From Paulinella micropora (taxonomy: Eukaryota > Cercozoa > Imbricatea > Euglyphida > Paulinellidae), in contig WBZZ01002433.1 in assembly GCA_019918135.1 (NCBI GenBank), positions 88,501-152,500 of the forward strand: a DNA stretch of 64,000 nt, in the 5' to 3' direction. Under the pieces are notes generated by a model. The model was not told the DNA's origin, did not search any database, and saw nothing but the letters and a program-made list of their open reading frames with translations. Within the stretch, counting starts at the first letter, position 1; the number at the start of each line of letters is the position of its first letter. Position numbers and translations under genes: made by a program. Positions 61,250-64,000 of the stretch are shown here, piece by piece.

Positions 61250-61760
61250 GTTGATGGCGGTGAGTGTGGGCTCTCACTTCCTCTGCCTATGCTGCCTCGA
61301 TTTCATCTGAAGTGATCCGCTGTCTGTTTTTGTTGTCATCCAGGTTGAAGCTGAACATGCCACCTCTGCTGTCCGCCGTAGTTGCAACGGTGCGTCGGGA
61401 AACGATGCAGTCGATGGGGTTGCCTGTTCTTCATCGCTCTCATCCTTCTCTGAGTCGGCATCGAACATGTATACGTCAGCAGATTTGTCGTCGTCCCACT
61501 GGTCGGTGGTGCCTCCTTCTCGCCTTCACTTTCCTGATGCTGCCCGTCTACTGTTAAGTTTGCGTTGCTGCTCCGTTGGGTACCAGATTTCGGTGGAGGT
61601 GTGGCACGCGTCGTTGACTTGGTCGACTTCTGGGATCGTCGAGATAACGGGCACTCTGCCCCCGAATGAGTCGGCTTACCTTCACAACCTTTGCGTGTGC
61701 AGGTGGCTCGGCAGTCTCAGCGACGTGGTTGGTGGGGAGCAGTTGTGACATTTCTTTGTT
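61250..61760 (-). pseudogene. Copia gag zinc knuckle region
   Basis: In one minus-strand frame, about 61657-61720, the pattern CTRKGCEGKPTHSG...C gives Cys-x4-Cys-x5-His-x4-Cys, a gag-type zinc knuckle with unusual spacing. An acidic segment with DESDEEQA follows in another frame. Confidence 0.45.
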
Positions 61761-61769
61761 GCCCCGCCG

Positions 61770-62309
61770 TTAGCGGTCCGCGGTTAGCTCCCCTCGACTT
61801 CGGTTACCTCCATTCTTCTGCTCGCTTGCATAGTTGGCGATGACAGGGGTCTGGTATTCGTTGCCGGGTCCGAAGCCTTGCGCGTGATGCTGTTGTAGTA
61901 TCAGTCGGGAAAACTCGTCAAAGGTAGGTTTCTCGTGATCCGACTTCGACCAGTACCGTGTAGTGCCTACTGTCTTCAGGTAGTCGTGGTGTGACGCATG
62001 GAGCTTGTGCAGGGTGAAGATTGTCTTCATCATATCGGGTAAGATAATGTTCCTTGCCTGGAGCTGTTCAAACCGTACGTGTGTCCTGTCGATGAACGTA
62101 GGTAGATCGTCGCTGGAGGTGATCGTTCCCTGAAACAGGTCGAATAGCAACTTGGCAGTAGCAATCTGTCCCTTGTTTCCGTAGCGGTCACTCAGCGCTG
62201 CCCACTTGTCTGCAGGATCGTTGCCGGCTCGGGCGATGGTCAGTGCCGCAGGGTGTCCATGTGGTATCGCTTCAGTCAAGAATGCTCTGATCTGTATGTT
62301 GGCTTGCAA
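61770..62309 (-). CDS. Copia gag capsid-like part
   Basis: A 179-codon frame with AALSDRYGNKGQIATAKLLF, TFIDRTHVRFEQL and DYLKTVGTTRYWSK. This is the pattern of copia gag (UBN2-type) capsid proteins. It continues from the N-terminal frame after a frame change near 62330. Confidence 0.7.
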   Translation of the reverse strand: MQANIQIRAFLTEAIPHGHPAALTIARAGNDPADKWAALSDRYGNKGQIATAKLLFDLFQGTITSSDDLPTFIDRTHVRFEQLQARNIILPDMMKTIFTLHKLHASHHDYLKTVGTTRYWSKSDHEKPTFDEFSRLILQQHHAQGFGPGNEYQTPVIANYASEQKNGGNRSRGELTADR

Positions 62310-62354
62310 TCTCGTTGCAGGCGGGAGCAGGATGTCAGGATGTCGCGAGGGGTA

Positions 62355-62789
62355 TCAGGGTTGTCGACCTTGACGTGGACGAGTGTGCTGGTTGCAGCCC
62401 GCCGCTTTTGGAGTCGTCTGGGTCGTCATCGTCCCGCTGTCGCCAGGTGCGAGTTGTGGTAGTGCTTCCGGAGGCAGTACCTTTTGAGTTGACTTTCCGG
62501 AAGCAGTGGCCCTTTGACTTGAGGCGGTTTGAGTCGTCGTAGTTGACGTGGTAGTAGTCGCAGACATGGCTGTCGCCGCCCTCGCCTTCTTGATCTCGTC
62601 GGCGTACATCGCCCGAATCTCTTGCGTAGAGACCGGTGAAGCAGGGTCGTTGAGTATCAGTAGGTGCTTAGGGTTTACGCTCGCCAGGAAGAGTAGGAAA
62701 TCCTCCTTCCATGCGTCGAATTGGTGAATGTCAGGTTTCCTCGGAAGTAGTGGGACCTTTAGTTGGTACTTCACATTTCGCTGGCTCAT
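62355..62789 (-). CDS. Copia gag N-terminal part
   Basis: A 144-codon frame from ATG at 62789, only five bases downstream of the 5' LTR. It has FDAWKEDFLLFLASVNPKHL, typical of a copia gag start, and then a Thr-rich stretch. Confidence 0.65.
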   Translation of the reverse strand: MSQRNVKYQLKVPLLPRKPDIHQFDAWKEDFLLFLASVNPKHLLILNDPASPVSTQEIRAMYADEIKKARAATAMSATTTTSTTTTQTASSQRATASGKSTQKVLPPEALPQLAPGDSGTMTTQTTPKAAGCNQHTRPRQGRQP

Positions 62790-62793
62790 GACC

Positions 62794-63105
62794 CATAACC
62801 GGTCAATGTTGATTATTCCGGTGATTGAGTAAATTACTCTAGTTCTGGGTTTACGCAGTGGTTCAATGAAGTACTTCGTAGATCGTCTTTACTGAGGAAA
62901 CTGAACTGGTAACAAAGTGCGCAGTGCAAACGGCACGAGCACTGGTTTCTGAGTCTAGTTCCATTAATAATAACCTGATCATACTGATTAGTGTCCTGAT
63001 GCTCAATAGTAAATGAGGTAGGACCGGACTGATCAGTACTGGAAATATATCCATACACAATTGAATATATAACCGATAGATATGTAATATATATGACCCG
63101 TAACA
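62794..63105 (-). repeat. 5' LTR of the copia-like element
   Basis: 312 bp, nearly identical to the 3' LTR. A TA-rich core promoter-like stretch (TATATATTACATATC) lies near its start on the minus strand. The inner end is followed within five bases by the gag ATG, leaving no normal place for a separate primer-binding site. Confidence 0.9.
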
Positions 63106-63110
63106 CATCC
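63106..63110. repeat. Target-site duplication CATCC, right copy
   Basis: Matches 54650-54654. See the left copy. Confidence 0.85.
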
Positions 63111-63189
63111 CAGTCTTCGCCGCCCCGTCGCCTCCTTCGCTCCAGCGTTTCTGGCACCAACTCAGGCTACCACTGGCATGTACATGCTA
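63111..63189 (+). pseudogene. Interrupted host-like ORF, middle part
   Basis: Continues in the same codon frame as 54654 once the copia element and one CATCC are set aside. It is cut at 63190 by the MITE. Confidence 0.55.
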
Positions 63190-63462
63190 TTGCTGTTGAC
63201 ATTCAAGACAACAAAAAAAATTGATTTTTCTGTTTTGGTTGGAATTTCAGTTTTGGTTGGAATTTTGATTTTGGGTGAAAATTTGAATTTTTCAAATTAA
63301 CTGCTATATTCGTCCGCAAAATATCGTAAATTTTCGCGAAATGTTACAGTTAAATTTGAAAATGTGAATTTTTGTCATAAAAATGAAAAACTGTCACAAA
63401 ATGAAAATCTGACACAAAAATGAAAAACTAATTTTTGTTGTTGTCTTGAATGTCAACAGCAA
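63190..63462. mobile_element. MITE with 30-bp terminal inverted repeats and TA duplication
   Basis: A 273-bp AT-rich element. The left end TTGCTGTTGACATTCAAGAC and right end GTCTTGAATGTCAACAGCAA are inverted copies, and the match extends with one gap into an A/T run. TA flanks both sides (63188-63189 and 63463-63464), as for Tc1/mariner-derived MITEs. There is no coding capacity. Confidence 0.85.
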
Positions 63463-63464
63463 TA

Positions 63465-63709
63465 CTACGCCGCTATGGGTCCGCTCCCGCACGCCGCGTT
63501 ATGTTCATCTTGACAAGTAGACTCCGGCAGGAGCTCCGACAGCCGATCAAGCCACCTTCGCGCGCGAATTAACAGTCAACTACCACGTCGCCAACACGCC
63601 GATCCAACTGGCCATCATGCAAGCCATCAGCAACGTTCGCGCGTGGGGAGACAAAGCTACGGTTGCCATCATAGACGCCTGTTGGGCCCGCTTCGTTACT
63701 CTTCCATGA
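63465..63709 (+). pseudogene. Interrupted host-like ORF, 3' part
   Basis: The same frame again continues beyond the MITE. It has one TAG at 63518-63520 and then runs to TGA at 63707-63709. The last part looks folded and conserved (ARELTVNYHVANTPIQLAIM; AWGDKATVAIIDACWARF). Confidence 0.55.
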
Positions 63710-63744
63710 CTTTGAGGTCAAGGGTCCTGGCCCAAGGAAGGAGG

Positions 63745-63993
63745 TCAGCCGGCTCCGAAGATAAGCATGACTTGATCTGCTTGCTGATTCCGGATCCATC
63801 GGTCACGCTCCATCGGGGTCAGTATGCGGCCCAAGTCCTCAATCTGGTTTCCGTCGCAGATGATCACGCCAGTCACGCGTGCGGCTTCGTAGTACGTGAT
63901 GCATCGGTTGACGTACGCCAGGAGTTGCTCCTTCTTGAAGCGTCGTAGGTTGAGGGCTTGGAGAGCTGACTTCCGTGTGTCATGCTTATCCAA
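63745..63993 (-). CDS. Short ORF at the right edge, unknown
   Basis: An 82-codon minus-strand frame that looks protein-like (FKKEQLLAYVNRCITYYEAA; VIICDGNQIEDLGRIL). It may be the last exon of a gene that begins outside the window. No family is recognised. Confidence 0.35.
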   Translation of the reverse strand: MDKHDTRKSALQALNLRRFKKEQLLAYVNRCITYYEAARVTGVIICDGNQIEDLGRILTPMERDRWIRNQQADQVMLIFGAG

Positions 63994-64000
63994 ACGGCCA

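Larger units (their letters stand above)
54655..63105 (-). mobile_element. Copia-like LTR retrotransposon, 8451 bp, degraded
   Basis: Two 312-bp LTRs, a 5-bp CATCC duplication, a polypurine tract and the order gag, protease, integrase, RT, RNase H (copia type) on the minus strand. The 5' LTR is at 62794-63105 and the 3' LTR at 54655-54966. The coding region has several frameshifts and at least one in-frame stop, and key residues of integrase and RNase H are changed. A long extra region (about 59140-61660) lies between gag and protease. Confidence 0.9.

Overview
This window is eukaryotic and dominated by repeats and transposable elements. I see GT-AG introns of about 90-270 bp, tRNA-derived SINEs, LINEs, Ty1/copia-like and Ty3/gypsy-like elements, a MITE and long microsatellites. 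There is no operon structure, no ribosome-binding-site pattern and no rRNA. I cannot name the organism. GC-rich coding stretches, AT-rich spacers and heavy (AAT)n content fit a protist, an alga or an early-branching animal, and nothing is diagnostic.

Layout. 1-1634: an array of minus-strand tRNA-derived SINEs (called SINE1), each seated in the (AAT)n tail of the next element. 1557-7330: a minus-strand APE-type LINE (LINE-A) broken by frameshifts. 7732-8387: a second SINE family (SINE2). 8388-13575: a related LINE (LINE-B). 13576-17157: microsatellites, an isolated LINE 5' end, and more SINE1, SINE2 and SINE3. 17158-24700: a minus-strand mosaic of proline-rich reading frames. It begins with a 710-codon ORF that joins a USP-type deubiquitinase domain to an AlkB-type dioxygenase domain, and it ends with a second USP-like domain. 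25576-25949: a SINE1 in the opposite orientation. 26901-28532: an intact coiled-coil/kelch gene, the best host gene here. 29246-32430: a cluster of short retroposons with A-rich tails. 32894-33205: a small split gene with a NUMOD1-like motif. 33690-34847: tRNA-like repeats. 35670-43833: a degraded gypsy-like element with an unusual gag. 44695-48862: SINE4 and fragments of one or more split genes. 49415-51138: a multi-exon minus-strand gene containing an expanded GA repeat. 53498-63709: a broken host-like ORF interrupted by a copia-like LTR element (54655-63105, CATCC target duplication) and by a TA-flanked MITE (63190-63462).

How the parts fit. Both LINEs and SINE1-SINE3 end in the same kind of (TTA)n tail and share a short conserved block just before it. 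This is the expected signature of SINEs mobilised by a partner LINE. The LINE ORF2-like protein ends in an extension with a SUMO-interaction-like motif, an AT-hook-like motif and a PCNA-binding (PIP-box) motif. The extension is present in both diverged LINE copies. The 17-25 kb DUB/AlkB element is the best candidate for an undescribed system.
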